A stretch of 64,000 nt of DNA from Paenibacillus aceris (GTDB taxonomy: Bacteria; Bacillota; Bacilli; Paenibacillales; NBRC-103111): NCBI RefSeq assembly GCF_017874035.1, contig NZ_JAGGKV010000002.1, positions 186,001-250,000 on the forward strand, in the 5' to 3' direction. Numbering within the stretch: position 1 is the stretch's first letter; every line of letters starts with the position of its first letter. The notes beneath the pieces are model-generated. The model was not told where the DNA came from, searched no databases, and saw only the letters and a program-made list of their open reading frames with translations. This document shows positions 35,224-45,569 of the stretch, piece after piece. A program made the translations under genes and the position numbers.

Positions 35224-35652
35224 TTGGCATTAGATTTTTACTTGAATTTTAATGGTAATTGCCGTGAAGCAGTGGAATATTACGCAGGGGTTTTTGGCAA
35301 AGAACAACCGAAAATCATGACATTTGGCGAGACGCCATCCGATCCGGCATACCCGCTTCCGGATGAAGCGAAATCCTTGGTCATGCATGCTAGACTTTCC
35401 ATTAGCGGCAGCAATGTAATGTTCTCCGATGTGTTTCCAGGTATGCCGTTTGTTGCCGGCAACAATATTTCTCTGTCACTTGTCAGTAACGATATTGAGG
35501 AAGTTAAGTCCGCTTTCCATAAGCTGAAAGAAGGCGGCAAGGTTACTATGGAGCTTCAAGAAACGTTCTGGAGCAAATGCTACGGGATGTTGGAAGACAA
35601 ATTCGGTATCCAATGGATGTTTAACTACGACAACGGCGAAGTCGTTTATTAA
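35224..35652 (+). CDS. VOC family protein (PhnB/3-demethylubiquinone-methyltransferase-like fold)
   Basis: This 142-residue protein has two beta-alpha-beta-beta-beta units of the glyoxalase/VOC superfamily, PhnB subgroup. Typical parts are LNFNGNCREAVEYYAGVFG, HARLSISGSNVMFSD and a FGIQWMFNYD ending. TTG 35224 lies 8 nt after GAGGAG; the GTG three codons upstream overlaps that site. The catalytic function is unknown for this subgroup. The gene stands alone and is convergent with cls over a shared terminator. Confidence 0.88.
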   Translation: MALDFYLNFNGNCREAVEYYAGVFGKEQPKIMTFGETPSDPAYPLPDEAKSLVMHARLSISGSNVMFSDVFPGMPFVAGNNISLSLVSNDIEEVKSAFHKLKEGGKVTMELQETFWSKCYGMLEDKFGIQWMFNYDNGEVVY

Positions 35653-35674
35653 TTCCATTCGCTAGCTAATCACC

Positions 35675-35717
35675 AAGAAACACGTCCCTTCCGAGGAAGA
35701 AGACGTGTTTCTTTTTT
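35675..35717. terminator. Bidirectional terminator between the VOC gene and cls
   Basis: AAGAAACACGTC pairs perfectly with GACGTGTTTCTT and six T follow in plus sense. The minus-strand use overlaps the end of cls more weakly. Confidence 0.88.
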
Positions 35718-35719
35718 AC

Positions 35720-37174
35720 TTACAGGATAGGGGAGATTAACTTGGAAATGGATTCCAGGAATCGTATCCGTAAGGAGCGCTTTTCATACTCCTCCAGGGT
35801 TAACTCCATGCACCCCTCCATATCTTTCCAAAAAATATTTTCGAGCTTCTTCGCCGTTTCTACGTGATACATCAGCGCATTCGTCTCAAAGTTAAGCCGC
35901 AGGCTGCGAATATCGAAGTTGGCCGTTCCTACCGAAGCCACTTTCCCGTCGATAACAATTGTTTTCGCATGCAAAAATCCATAATCGTACAAATAACACT
36001 TTACCCCTGCCCGAAGCAATTCACCCACATAATAGAGGGATGCCCAATGAACAAACAAATGATCCGCCTTCTGCGGTATCATGATCCGAACATCAATACC
36101 GGACAAGGCTGCTATTCGCAGCGCGTTGAGCATGCTCTCCTCAGGAATAAAATATGGTGTCTGCAGAAGTATTCTACTTTTCGCCATATGAATCATTTTG
36201 AGGAATGTATACACAAAATGCGGCCATTCTTCGTTAGGCCCACTCGCGATAATCTGCATTGGTACATGCTGCTTAGAGCCTATTTCCTTTCGTTCTGGAA
36301 AATAGCACTGATCCACTTCCACCGGAGTCGCGGCCGCTAAATTCCAATCCAGGATGAAACGGGACTGCAGCGCGCGTACAACGCTTCCCGTTAAGCGCAA
36401 GTGAGTATCACGCCAAAAACCAAACCGCGGGTCTAGTCCGAGATATTCATTCCCGACATTAAAGCCGCCCATGTAACCAATCTCCCCATCAATAATGACT
36501 AGTTTCCGATGGTTGCGATAATTAACCCGATAGTTCAAATAAGGAATTCGGGACGGGAAAAAGGCTGCTTTCTGCCCTCCAGCTTTCAGAAAATCACGAA
36601 AAAAAGCATCTTTCAAGGAACGCGAACCAATATCATCATACAAAAATCGAACGATGACCCCCTGCTCAGCTTTTTTCGTTAAAGCTTGCATAATCTTCTG
36701 TCCGAGCGAATCATTCTTCACGATGTAATACTGCATATGAATGTGAGTCTCAGCGGCTTCAATTTTCATAAGCAGATCATTGAATTTCGAAACACCGTCC
36801 GTAAAGATATCAACACCGTTATCCTGGGTAATGAAAGCATCGTTGGAAGACACATTCAAATAAATCAAATCACGGTATTGGTTGACCATGGGATCAAGAT
36901 AAGTCATCGTCCCGCTCATCAGCTGCTCCCGCTGCTCGGAAATAACCGTCTGAACTCTTTCCTGCATGCGCCGGTTCCATTTGTACAGCTTTCTCCTGCT
37001 CAAATTTTGCCCTAGCATCACATAGAGCAAGAAGCCAAGTATTGGGATAAATAAAAGTACCATCAGCCACGACCATGTCGCTGCTACGTTCCGCCGTTCT
37101 AAGAACACAACCGTTAATGCAAGCAAAATATTGATAATAAAAAGGACAGTTAGTGCGTGCGATACCCAATCCAT
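35720..37174 (-). CDS. cls: Cardiolipin synthase
   Basis: This 484-residue membrane phospholipase-D-superfamily enzyme makes cardiolipin from two phosphatidylglycerols. Two N-terminal helices (about 8-26 and 34-53) precede two HKD motifs: HRKLVIIDG at 222 and HAKTIVIDG at 402. The length matches ClsA-type enzymes exactly. ATG 37174 follows AGGAGTGG; longer reading upstream lacks a ribosome binding site. Confidence 0.95.
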   Translation of the reverse strand: MDWVSHALTVLFIINILLALTVVFLERRNVAATWSWLMVLLFIPILGFLLYVMLGQNLSRRKLYKWNRRMQERVQTVISEQREQLMSGTMTYLDPMVNQYRDLIYLNVSSNDAFITQDNGVDIFTDGVSKFNDLLMKIEAAETHIHMQYYIVKNDSLGQKIMQALTKKAEQGVIVRFLYDDIGSRSLKDAFFRDFLKAGGQKAAFFPSRIPYLNYRVNYRNHRKLVIIDGEIGYMGGFNVGNEYLGLDPRFGFWRDTHLRLTGSVVRALQSRFILDWNLAAATPVEVDQCYFPERKEIGSKQHVPMQIIASGPNEEWPHFVYTFLKMIHMAKSRILLQTPYFIPEESMLNALRIAALSGIDVRIMIPQKADHLFVHWASLYYVGELLRAGVKCYLYDYGFLHAKTIVIDGKVASVGTANFDIRSLRLNFETNALMYHVETAKKLENIFWKDMEGCMELTLEEYEKRSLRIRFLESISKLISPIL

Positions 37175-37239
37175 AGTGCCACTCCTAACCTTTGATGTCA
37201 GAGGATCAGGAATATTATACCTTATTTTCGCCAAATTCG

Positions 37240-37276
37240 AAAAAAACCTCGAATTCTAAGAAAGAATACGAGGTTT
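37240..37276 (-). terminator. Terminator after the 64-aa Sm-like-protein gene
   Basis: In minus sense AAACCTCG pairs with CGAGGTTT (inner ATTCT/GAAT extends it), followed by a T run. Confidence 0.85.
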
Positions 37277-37285
37277 GGTCCATTG

Positions 37286-37480
37286 TTATGCTAACTTTTT
37301 AATTAGGCACAGCTTCCGTAAATAATAAACGCCGCCAACTTTAATGACGTCATCCGAATAAGCTTCTATGAGTGTTCCCGAGTCTTCTAATTCGTCATCA
37401 AACCACACCTCTACCGGTGTTTGAAATAACATACAAAGATACATATCTGCATCTGTTAAACAAAGTGTAGTCCGGCTCAT
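37286..37480 (-). CDS. Hypothetical 64-aa protein, possible small beta-barrel
   Basis: I do not recognise the family. The core reads TPVEVWFDDELEDSGTLIEA, then YSDDVIKVGGVYYLRK, an alternation of strands and turns like a small SH3/Sm-type barrel. The first ~20 residues are hydrophobic with two cysteines. ATG 37480 follows AGAGGAGG at a slightly long spacing of about 11-12 nt. A good terminator follows the stop. A stand-alone gene between cls and glgA. Confidence 0.6.
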   Translation of the reverse strand: MSRTTLCLTDADMYLCMLFQTPVEVWFDDELEDSGTLIEAYSDDVIKVGGVYYLRKLCLIKKLA

Positions 37481-37564
37481 TATGAATGATTGCCTCCTCT
37501 ACCAATTTTCACCCGACATGATACTTATCGTCATATGTAAATGAAAAATGAAGAGGATTTAGGT

Positions 37565-37595
37565 AAAAAAGACTGGAAGCCATGAGCCTCCAGTC
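37565..37595 (-). terminator. Terminator of the glycogen operon
   Basis: In minus sense GACTGGAGGC pairs with GCTTCCAGTC (one G-U), followed by six T. Confidence 0.88.
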
Positions 37596-37608
37596 CTGTT
37601 TTTTCCAT

Positions 37609-39039
37609 TTATTTAACCATTTCCTTATAAAGCCCGATGTATTGCTGCGCAGACTTTTTCCAGCTAAAATCACCTTTTTTCATATTTTGCTGAATTTTCA
37701 GCCAAGCGTCTCGATCATTTTTGTAGAAAAAGACCGCGCGGCGAATGGTATGCAGCATGTCATGCGCATTGTAATCACGGAAAGTGAAGCCGGTGCCTTC
37801 GCCCGTGAACTCATTGTACGGCTGCACAGTATCCTTTAGCCCGCCGGTTTCTCTCACGATTGGCGCCGATCGGTACCTAAGGGCGATCAACTGCCCGATG
37901 CCGCAAGGCTCGAACTGTGAGGGCATCAAAAACATGTCCGAGGCGGCATAAATCTGATGTGCCAAAGCCTCGTCAAAACAAATCTGTGCTGACACTTTGT
38001 CAGGGTACTTCTGTGCAGCGTGCTTAAACATCTCCTCATAGCCGTATTCGCCAGTACCCAGTACGACAAGCTGAATGTCTAGCGACAGAATCTCTGTGAG
38101 GACATGCTGGATAAGATCAAGCCCTTTCTGCTGCACCAACCGGGTCACTAAGGCAACCATGGGTACATCCGCCTTCACAGCCAAGCCCAGTCGCTCCTGG
38201 AGAGCTGTTTTGTTTTGCAGCTTTTTCGGCAGCGAGTCTCGATAATTGACCACAAGGTGCGGATCGCTCATAGGATCGAATACCTCATAATCGATGCCGT
38301 TCACGATGCCCGTTAACTGATCTTTGCGGTGACGAAGCAGGCTATCCAAATGTTCACCATAATATGGTGTTTGAATTTCTTCGGCATAGGTCTGACTCAC
38401 CGTTGTTATACGGTCGGAGTACAGCAGTCCGCCTTTAAGGAAGCTGGCGCCGCCATGAAGTTCAAGCGCTGTGCCTGTAAAGTGATCGTCAGATAAACCG
38501 AAGAGCTCCTTAAACAACGATTGGCTGAACACGCCTTGGTATTTTAAATTATGGACCGTCGAGATCGTTTTGATCTCGCTATAGAATGGCAGATGTTGAT
38601 AGTGAGCCTTCAGCAGCACGGGAATCATGCCCGTTTGCCAATCGTGACAATGGATAACATCCGGCTGGAAATCGAGCAGCGGTAGTGTTTCAATAACCCC
38701 CTTGCAGAAGAAACCAAAACGCTCCGCCTCATCCCCATAGCCGTATATCCCAGAACGATTGAAATAATATTCATTGTCCACGAAATAGAAGGTAACCCCG
38801 TCCTGCTGCAGAACTTCAATCCCGATGTATTGCTTTCTCCAACCGACATAAATATTATGTTTCACTGCCGTTGTCATCGCATCTCGATACTTGGCAGTAA
38901 TTCCGCCATATTTGGGCAAAATAACTCGCACGTCCAGACCTTGTCCGATAAGCTCTTTCGGCAGCGAACCAATAACGTCGGCTAATCCTCCAGTTTTAAT
39001 AAAAGGAACAGCCTCTGAAGCAGCAAACAGTACTTTCAT
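37609..39039 (-). CDS. glgA: Glycogen synthase (ADP-glucose, GT5)
   Basis: This 476-residue enzyme elongates alpha-1,4-glucan from ADP-glucose. The N-terminal ADP-glucose loop reads KTGGLADV (Lys15; Ala replaces the more usual second Gly), and the C-terminal Rossmann domain has the catalytic PSQFEPCGIGQL motif. The length is standard for GT5. ATG 39039 follows GGAGGAG. It is the last gene of glgBCDA; no glgP is seen downstream, since a terminator follows at once. Confidence 0.95.
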   Translation of the reverse strand: MKVLFAASEAVPFIKTGGLADVIGSLPKELIGQGLDVRVILPKYGGITAKYRDAMTTAVKHNIYVGWRKQYIGIEVLQQDGVTFYFVDNEYYFNRSGIYGYGDEAERFGFFCKGVIETLPLLDFQPDVIHCHDWQTGMIPVLLKAHYQHLPFYSEIKTISTVHNLKYQGVFSQSLFKELFGLSDDHFTGTALELHGGASFLKGGLLYSDRITTVSQTYAEEIQTPYYGEHLDSLLRHRKDQLTGIVNGIDYEVFDPMSDPHLVVNYRDSLPKKLQNKTALQERLGLAVKADVPMVALVTRLVQQKGLDLIQHVLTEILSLDIQLVVLGTGEYGYEEMFKHAAQKYPDKVSAQICFDEALAHQIYAASDMFLMPSQFEPCGIGQLIALRYRSAPIVRETGGLKDTVQPYNEFTGEGTGFTFRDYNAHDMLHTIRRAVFFYKNDRDAWLKIQQNMKKGDFSWKKSAQQYIGLYKEMVK

Positions 39040-39131
39040 CTTTCCACTCCTCCATGATAGTCGAAAAGCCGCCTATGGAAGGCAGGCTTTTCGGATTATA
39101 TCTAGTAAAACTGTTGAATTTTCAATGCCGA

Positions 39132-40241
39132 TTAAATCACTTTGGTTTTTGCTGCAATGAACGGCGCCTTGTTATCCCCAGTCAATACGCGGCCGCGGGA
39201 GATGAAGACATCCTTGTCCAGAATCGCATTTTCTATAATAACATTCTCCTCAATTTCACAGTTTTGGAGAATAATACTGTTTTTCACATAAGCGCCTTTG
39301 CGGATTTTCACTCCGCGGAACAAGATGCTGTTCTCCACCTTGCCTTCAATCGTACAGCCGTTTGCGATGAGTGCGTTTTTGGCGGCTGCAGATTCCAAAT
39401 ACTTCGCAGGCGGCTCATCTTTAACTTTCGTATAAATGAGATTTTTCTGGAAGAACAATTCTCTCCAGATCACCGGATTCAACAACTGCATGCTGTGTTT
39501 GTAGTAGCCTTGAATGGAGTTCACGATTCCTACGTGGCCTTCAAATTTATAGCCGTACACACTGAGCTTGTCAATATTTTTCATGATGCCGTCGCGCACC
39601 AGATGGTCATAGCCTTGAGCGAGGCAGGATTCCACCATATCCAGCAGAAGCGCTTTGCTCATGATATACATTTCCATCGAAATATTGTTCGTCCGCAGTC
39701 TTCCAGTGTGATCTTCCATCAGCGTCACTTGCCCGTTCTCTTTAACGGCTAGACGGCGGAATTTGCCTTGAATATCCTCATCCGTTTGCTTATAGATGAC
39801 CGTAATATCAGCTTGCGTATCTTCGTGATAACGGATGACGTCGCGCAAATCCAGATTGCAAACCATATGGCTGCGCGAAATAATAACCAGTTCTTCTTTG
39901 CCGCGATAGAAATAATCCCGATGGCTGTAGAATTGGTACAAATCACCGCGTGATATGCCTGTCGGCTCATCCAACACGGATGGGAGTACGAACAATCCCC
40001 CACGTTTTCTGTCCAAATCCCATTCTTTCCCGGACCCAAGATGATCCATCAGTGAGCGGTATTTATGCTGCGTAAAAACAGCCACGTTATCAATCCCGGA
40101 ATTCACCATATTCGACAATGTAAAATCAATTAATCGGTAGCGTCCGCCGAATGGCACGGAAGCAGGGCAGCGGAAATACGTCAGTTCCTCCAAATCGTCC
40201 GGCTCATTCACTAAATTAATGACACCCATTACATGTTTCAT
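39132..40241 (-). CDS. glgD: GlgD, glucose-1-phosphate adenylyltransferase regulatory-type subunit
   Basis: This 369-residue protein resembles GlgC in fold: a nucleotidyltransferase domain followed by a left-handed beta-helix. It lacks the canonical GGxGxRL loop at its start (MGVINLVNEPDDLEELT instead). In Bacillus GlgD joins GlgC in a heteromer and modulates its activity. It lies 6 nt downstream of glgC. ATG 40241 follows AAGGGATGATC-type sequence. Confidence 0.93.
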   Translation of the reverse strand: MKHVMGVINLVNEPDDLEELTYFRCPASVPFGGRYRLIDFTLSNMVNSGIDNVAVFTQHKYRSLMDHLGSGKEWDLDRKRGGLFVLPSVLDEPTGISRGDLYQFYSHRDYFYRGKEELVIISRSHMVCNLDLRDVIRYHEDTQADITVIYKQTDEDIQGKFRRLAVKENGQVTLMEDHTGRLRTNNISMEMYIMSKALLLDMVESCLAQGYDHLVRDGIMKNIDKLSVYGYKFEGHVGIVNSIQGYYKHSMQLLNPVIWRELFFQKNLIYTKVKDEPPAKYLESAAAKNALIANGCTIEGKVENSILFRGVKIRKGAYVKNSIILQNCEIEENVIIENAILDKDVFISRGRVLTGDNKAPFIAAKTKVI

Positions 40242-40247
40242 CTGAGA

Positions 40248-41396
40248 TCATCCCTTCTGTTTGGCAGTCGCTAATACCCGTTCATTGCCGCCTATGAGTG
40301 AAATTTCACCATGACCATCTACCACAGCGCCGTCTTCCACGACTGTATTTTCACCGATAATCGCTTTGTTAATCGTGACATTGTTGCCGATCTTCGCATT
40401 CGGCATAATAACGGAATCACGAATTTGGCTGCCTTCGCCAACTTGTACCCCGAAGAACAAGACAGAGTGATCGACATCTCCGAAAATCGCACAGCCCTCA
40501 TTCACTAGTGAACGCTTAATGTTCGCTGTCGGCGCCACATATTGAGCAGGCTGGTATGGATTTTGGGAGTAAACCCGCCAATCTTTATCATTAAGGTTCA
40601 ACTCGTTATTTTCATCGAGCAGATCCATATTTGCTTCCCATAAACTATCAATGGTACCGACGTCTTTCCAGTAGCCGTCGAACGGATAAGCATACATTTT
40701 CGCTTCATTTTGCAGCATCATCGGGATAATATCTTTCCCGAAATCTTTACTGGAATTCGGATTTTCCTCATCCGCAATCAAATACGATTTTAGTACACTC
40801 CAATTAAAAATATAAATACCCATGGAAGCCAAGTTACTGTTCGCTTCTTTTGGTTTTTCGGCAAATTCAGTTATTTCCTGTTTTTCATTAACGCTCATAA
40901 TTCCGAAACGGCTGGTTTCTTCCCATTTCACTTCAATTACTGCAATACTTGCGTCCGCATTTTTCTCTTTGTGGTAGGAAAGCATTTTATCATAATCCAT
41001 TTTGTAAATGTGATCACCCGAGATGATCAAAACATACTCCGGATCATACTGCTCGATAAACCCAATATTGCGATAAATCGCATTGGCTGTTCCTTTATAC
41101 CAATCTCCGCCTTTTTGTTCCATGAACGGAGGCAACACCGTGACACCGCCATATTTGCGGTCCAAATCCCACGAACTGCCGATTCCAATATACGTGTTGA
41201 GCACGAGAGGTTGATATTGAGTCAAGACACCAACGGTGTCTATACCTGAATTCGTGCAATTGCTAAGGGTGAAATCAATAATCCGGTACTTCCCGCCAAA
41301 ATGTACGGCTGGTTTCGCCAAATTATTCGTTAGCACGCCTAGTCTTCGTCCTTCTCCACCAGCGAGGAGCATGGCAACACATTCTTTACTGCGCAT
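40248..41396 (-). CDS. glgC: Glucose-1-phosphate adenylyltransferase catalytic subunit
   Basis: This 382-residue enzyme makes ADP-glucose, the committed step to glycogen. The catalytic loop is [14 protein letters not shown] and the [15 protein letters not shown] region follows. The [13 protein letters not shown] motif marks the metal site, and FAEKPKE the glucose-1-phosphate region. A C-terminal beta-helix (about 285-375) follows. Its start overlaps the end of glgB by 11 nt. Confidence 0.96.
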   Translation of the reverse strand: MRSKECVAMLLAGGEGRRLGVLTNNLAKPAVHFGGKYRIIDFTLSNCTNSGIDTVGVLTQYQPLVLNTYIGIGSSWDLDRKYGGVTVLPPFMEQKGGDWYKGTANAIYRNIGFIEQYDPEYVLIISGDHIYKMDYDKMLSYHKEKNADASIAVIEVKWEETSRFGIMSVNEKQEITEFAEKPKEANSNLASMGIYIFNWSVLKSYLIADEENPNSSKDFGKDIIPMMLQNEAKMYAYPFDGYWKDVGTIDSLWEANMDLLDENNELNLNDKDWRVYSQNPYQPAQYVAPTANIKRSLVNEGCAIFGDVDHSVLFFGVQVGEGSQIRDSVIMPNAKIGNNVTINKAIIGENTVVEDGAVVDGHGEISLIGGNERVLATAKQKG

Positions 41397-43344
41397 CTCT
41401 GATTTCCCCCTTCAACTTCGTTTTCTCTAGTTGGAATTCTTTCACACATTTTATATAAACAGCCGCAAGCGGCGGAATACACAGAGACAAGCTATAAGGC
41501 TGTTCGTGCCATTTTCTTTTTTCACTCGTGATTGGAAGCTTGTTCCCTTGGCCGGAACCGCCAAATTCAGGAGCATCGCTGTTAAAAACAACCTCATACA
41601 CACCGCTACGCGGGACGCCGATTCGATAATCGGGGTGCACCACTGGCGTGAAATTACAGATGAGAATCAAATCATCCTCCTTCGAATTTCCTTTGCGCAT
41701 AAAGGTAACAACGCTTTGGCTCTCATCGTGCGGATTAATCCATTGAAACCCATCCGGACTATGGTCCTTTTGCCATAATGCCGGTTGGTCCAAATAAAAT
41801 TGATTCAGAGCCTTCACGTAAGTATGCATCTGTTCGTGCTTCTCATAACCATTCAACAGGAACCAATCCACTTCCTCCTGGTCTTTCCATTCGTCGAATT
41901 GACCGAATTCGCTGCCCATAAACAGCAGCTTTTTGCCGGGATGACCCGACATATATCCATATAGAACACGCAGGTTGGCAAATTTCTGCCAATAATCGCC
42001 TGGCATCTTATGCAGTAGTGAACGTTTCCCATGAACAACCTCGTCGTGAGAAAACGGCAATACATAATTTTCGCTGAAGGCGTACATAAAGGAGAACGTG
42101 ATCAGTTTATGGTGATATTTGCGATGGACAGGATCCAGCTTCATATAGCGCAGCATATCGTTCATCCAGCCCATGTTCCATTTATAGTTGAATCCAAGTC
42201 CGCCATCATGTACAGGAGCTGTAACGAGCGGCCAATCCGTCGAGTCCTCCGCCATCATAAGCGCATCCGGATAATAGGAGAACACGACTTGATTCAGTTT
42301 TCTTAAGAAAGCAACGGCTTCCGGATTATCATCTCCGCCCCATTGATTCTTGAGGGGCTTCTCATTCCATCTGCCGAAATTCAAATGCAGCATAGAAGCT
42401 ACAGCATCCACCCGGATGCCATCAATATGATAAACATCCATCCAAAATATAGCGTTGGAGATGAGAAAGCTTTGCACTTCCGGCCTGCCAAAATCGAACG
42501 TAAGAGTCCCCCATTCCCGTTTCTCGGCTTTGCGCGGGTCTTGATATTCATAAAGCGGCTTTCCGTCAAACTGCCTCAAGCCGTGAGCGTCCTTGCAGAA
42601 ATGGCCAGGTACCCAGTCCATGATGACGCCGATCCCTTTCTGATGACAGCGATCGACAAAATGCATAAACTGTTTCGGTGAACCATGCCTGCTGGTAACA
42701 GAGAAATACCCTGTCGCTTGATAGCCCCATGAGCGGTCAAACGGATGCTCTGCGAGCGGCATCACTTCAATATGTGTATAACCCATCTCCACTGCATAAT
42801 CGACTAGCTCGTCTGCAAGCTGGTCATATGTATATAATTCTTCGCTATGTCTGTCTTTTTTGCGCCAGGTCCCCATATGCACCTCGTAAATGGACAGAGG
42901 TTTATTATAGGCGGGGCTTACTTTTTTGTGCTCCTGCCAAGCTTCATCTTTCCATTCGTAGCCTTCCAGATCGACAACACGCGAGGCAGTGCCTGGGCGT
43001 ACTTCGGAATAAAAGGCGTAGGGATCGGCTTTCAACAAAATTTGACCGGTTTCACTGTGAATTTCGTACTTGTAATAGTCACCTTCTCTTGCTTCAGGAA
43101 GAAACAACATCCAAACCCCAAGTGAGCTACACATCTCCATGCGATGAATCCCGGATTGCCATTGGTTGAAATCGCCAACCAAGAAAACCTGTTTGGCATG
43201 AGGCGCCCATACTGCGAAACGAACACCCTCATGTCCTTTTGTTTTGCTTACATGCGCCCCTAGGATGCGATAGCTGTGATACAGGGATCCTTCATGAAGC
43301 AGAAACAAATCTTCTGAGCTGGGTATACCAACATTTGCCCCCAT
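41386..43344 (-). CDS. glgB: 1,4-alpha-glucan branching enzyme (GH13, GlgB)
   Basis: This 652-residue enzyme adds alpha-1,6 branches to glycogen. A CBM48 module (about 25-125) precedes the GH13 barrel. The nucleophile is Asp313 ([10 protein letters not shown]), the acid/base Glu366 (MMAEDSTDW), and the stabiliser Asp434 (FSHDEVVHG). ATG 43344 follows GGGAGGGAT; 19 further in-frame codons upstream lack a ribosome binding site. It is the first gene of the operon and divergent from the foldase gene. Confidence 0.95.
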   Translation of the reverse strand: MGANVGIPSSEDLFLLHEGSLYHSYRILGAHVSKTKGHEGVRFAVWAPHAKQVFLVGDFNQWQSGIHRMEMCSSLGVWMLFLPEAREGDYYKYEIHSETGQILLKADPYAFYSEVRPGTASRVVDLEGYEWKDEAWQEHKKVSPAYNKPLSIYEVHMGTWRKKDRHSEELYTYDQLADELVDYAVEMGYTHIEVMPLAEHPFDRSWGYQATGYFSVTSRHGSPKQFMHFVDRCHQKGIGVIMDWVPGHFCKDAHGLRQFDGKPLYEYQDPRKAEKREWGTLTFDFGRPEVQSFLISNAIFWMDVYHIDGIRVDAVASMLHLNFGRWNEKPLKNQWGGDDNPEAVAFLRKLNQVVFSYYPDALMMAEDSTDWPLVTAPVHDGGLGFNYKWNMGWMNDMLRYMKLDPVHRKYHHKLITFSFMYAFSENYVLPFSHDEVVHGKRSLLHKMPGDYWQKFANLRVLYGYMSGHPGKKLLFMGSEFGQFDEWKDQEEVDWFLLNGYEKHEQMHTYVKALNQFYLDQPALWQKDHSPDGFQWINPHDESQSVVTFMRKGNSKEDDLILICNFTPVVHPDYRIGVPRSGVYEVVFNSDAPEFGGSGQGNKLPITSEKRKWHEQPYSLSLCIPPLAAVYIKCVKEFQLEKTKLKGEIRDAQ

Positions 43345-43525
43345 GTTATCCCTCCCATAATCGACCTTATTATTCAAAATATGGTTGTTACATTCAATCA
43401 CATACCCTACAAATACAACAAGCAGGTAGAGAAATCCTTCAATTCCTCATATTAAAAAAAGGAAAAGACTTAATCCTGGGTGAATTACTAAAGTGATACT
43501 TAATTGAAAGGTGGAAACCAGGATC

Positions 43526-44647
43526 ATGAAAGACAAAGTAAAAGGACTTATCGTGGGTTTAACGATCGGTTCGTTAATTAGCGGTACAGCAGCTTTTGCG
43601 GCTAGCAGTCAAATTGAAGTCGCCTTCCGAAGCCTCAAGTATATGTTTGATGGTGTCGAAAAAGTGCCGGCAGATGGAAAAGGTTTTGTGTATGAAGGAT
43701 CTACTTATGTGCCACTTCGTTTCGTAAGTGAAGCACTTGGTAAAAAAGTTGAATGGGATGAAGCAAATGAAACGATTTGGATCGGTAACAATCCCAATAA
43801 AGTCGTTGCTTCTTACAAAGGCGGTACTGTAACCAAGGGTGAGTTCGATACTTTCTTTGCTACGCAGGCTATTTTCGATAGCAGCTATAATGCCTCAAAG
43901 GATAACCCAGACTATCAAAAGAGCGTCTTAACGCAACTCATTCAAAATAGAATTTTGTACGGCAAGTCTTCCGAAGAAGACCGAACCGCTGCTAAAAACA
44001 GTGCGGCTGCACAAATCTCAGCTTGGAAATCCCAATCTGGCGAAGCGAAATTTCTTGATAATCTGAATAACTTCAAAGTGACTCAAACTGAACTTCAATA
44101 TTACCTCGTCGGCAGATTCACGGCGGAAAACTATATCAAATCCAGCATTTCCGACACGCAGTTAAAAGCCAAATATGACGATACTCTCAAACAAGATAAA
44201 GATGCCTATACGATTGCATCCGTCCGCCACATCTTGTTCGGCCTAACGAATGATGACGGCAGTGCGAAACGTACGAAGGAAGAAGCTCTTAAGCTTGCCA
44301 AGGATGCACAACAACGGCTTAAAAACGGCGAAGATTTCGCGAAACTGGCTAATGAACTGACCGACGACCCTGGTTCCAAAAATACGGGCGGTCTTTATGC
44401 AGATGCTGAGGTAAATCTATGGGTACCTGAATTCAAGAAAGCAGCGATCGAACAGACGATTGGTGCCGTAAGTGACCCTGTTGAGACACAATTTGGATAT
44501 CATCTGATCAAAGTTGAATCCAGATCCGTAAAATCTTTTGATTCGGTAAAAGAATCTTTAAGAGAATCGCTAGTACAAGCACAATTCCAGCAATTTACGG
44601 AAAAAGAATTGCCTGGTTTGATTGAAAAGATCGATTTAAGTCAATAA
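43526..44647 (+). CDS. Secreted PrsA/SurA-like peptidyl-prolyl isomerase with copper-amine-oxidase-N module
   Basis: This 373-residue exported protein has a signal peptide (cleavage near AAFA-A, about residue 25). A copper amine oxidase N-terminal-type module (about 30-95; YEGSTYVPLRFVSEALGKKV) follows, then a helical chaperone region and a parvulin PPIC domain (about 225-330; SVRHILFGL, then FAKLANELTDDPGSKNTGG and FGYHLIKVESR). No lipobox is present, unlike canonical PrsA. The ATG at 43526 is used; the GTG at 43511 lies in the ribosome binding site AAAGGTGG. It probably assists folding at the membrane-wall interface, held there by the amine-oxidase-N module, as such modules are common in Paenibacillus surface proteins. 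Confidence 0.88.
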   Translation: MKDKVKGLIVGLTIGSLISGTAAFAASSQIEVAFRSLKYMFDGVEKVPADGKGFVYEGSTYVPLRFVSEALGKKVEWDEANETIWIGNNPNKVVASYKGGTVTKGEFDTFFATQAIFDSSYNASKDNPDYQKSVLTQLIQNRILYGKSSEEDRTAAKNSAAAQISAWKSQSGEAKFLDNLNNFKVTQTELQYYLVGRFTAENYIKSSISDTQLKAKYDDTLKQDKDAYTIASVRHILFGLTNDDGSAKRTKEEALKLAKDAQQRLKNGEDFAKLANELTDDPGSKNTGGLYADAEVNLWVPEFKKAAIEQTIGAVSDPVETQFGYHLIKVESRSVKSFDSVKESLRESLVQAQFQQFTEKELPGLIEKIDLSQ

Positions 44648-44701
44648 ATGGTGTACAATGAATGTTTGTTAAAGTATACAAGTTGAAGGATGGAATGCAG
44701 C

Positions 44702-45568
44702 ATGTTTTATGCAAAAGATTGGGTAGATTATGAGCTTCTCGACACTGGCAACGGTGAAAAACTTGAACGCTGGGGCACCTTCGTTCTGAGAAGACCTGAC
44801 CCGCAAATCATTTGGCCGTTAGAAAAAGAAACGCAAAGCTGGCGTCAGGCAGATGCCCATTATCACCGCAGCTCTAGCGGCGGCGGTCAATGGCAGCAGA
44901 ATTCCGAACTGCCGGAGCGCTGGACGATCACTTACGACCAGAAGCTGACTTTCTATATTAAGCCAACAGGTTTCAAACATACGGGCTTATTTCCTGAACA
45001 AGCCGTCAACTGGAAATGGATGATGGACAAAATTCAGGGAGCCGGCCGGCCGATCAAGGTGTTAAATCTGTTTGCTTATACAGGCGGCGCTTCTCTCGCC
45101 TGTGCTTATGCAGGAGCCGAAGTTTGCCACGTTGATGCTTCCAAAGGGGTCGTGCAATGGGCGAAAGAGAATCTGCATCTCAGCGGGCTGGGCAGCCGCC
45201 CTGTTCGCTTTATAACGGATGATGTCTTCAAATTCGTGCAAAGAGAACAGCGCCGCGGCAGCAAGTATGATGCGATCATCATGGATCCGCCATCCTACGG
45301 GCGCGGACCTAATGGGGAAACCTGGAAACTAGAGGATGACCTCTATCCTTTCATTCAAACCTGTCAGACGATTTTGACCGATAATCCTTTATTCCTGTTG
45401 ATTAACTCTTATACAACAGGCATATCGGCAACCGTGCTGCAAAACATCTTAACGATGGCCATGAAAGCCAAGCATGGCGGTACGATCTCCAGCGGTGAAA
45501 TCGGCTTGCCGATTACCCACTCCGGCCTCATGCTCCCTTGCGGTATTCTGGGACGCTGGGAGGCGTAA
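44702..45568 (+). CDS. Class I SAM-dependent methyltransferase, COG1092/RlmI-RlmK type
   Basis: This 288-residue methyltransferase has an N-terminal beta-rich region and a Rossmann domain. Motif I is VLNLFAYTGGASLACAYAGA, the next acidic strand is VCHVDASKG, and the catalytic motif is IMDPPSYGRG. Family members methylate 23S rRNA cytosine or guanine; there is no PUA domain at the N-terminus as in RlmI. ATG 44702 lies 8 nt after AAGGATGG. The pseudouridine synthase gene begins 2 nt after the stop, so the two form an RNA-modification pair. Confidence 0.87.
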   Translation: MFYAKDWVDYELLDTGNGEKLERWGTFVLRRPDPQIIWPLEKETQSWRQADAHYHRSSSGGGQWQQNSELPERWTITYDQKLTFYIKPTGFKHTGLFPEQAVNWKWMMDKIQGAGRPIKVLNLFAYTGGASLACAYAGAEVCHVDASKGVVQWAKENLHLSGLGSRPVRFITDDVFKFVQREQRRGSKYDAIIMDPPSYGRGPNGETWKLEDDLYPFIQTCQTILTDNPLFLLINSYTTGISATVLQNILTMAMKAKHGGTISSGEIGLPITHSGLMLPCGILGRWEA

Positions 45569-45569
45569 C

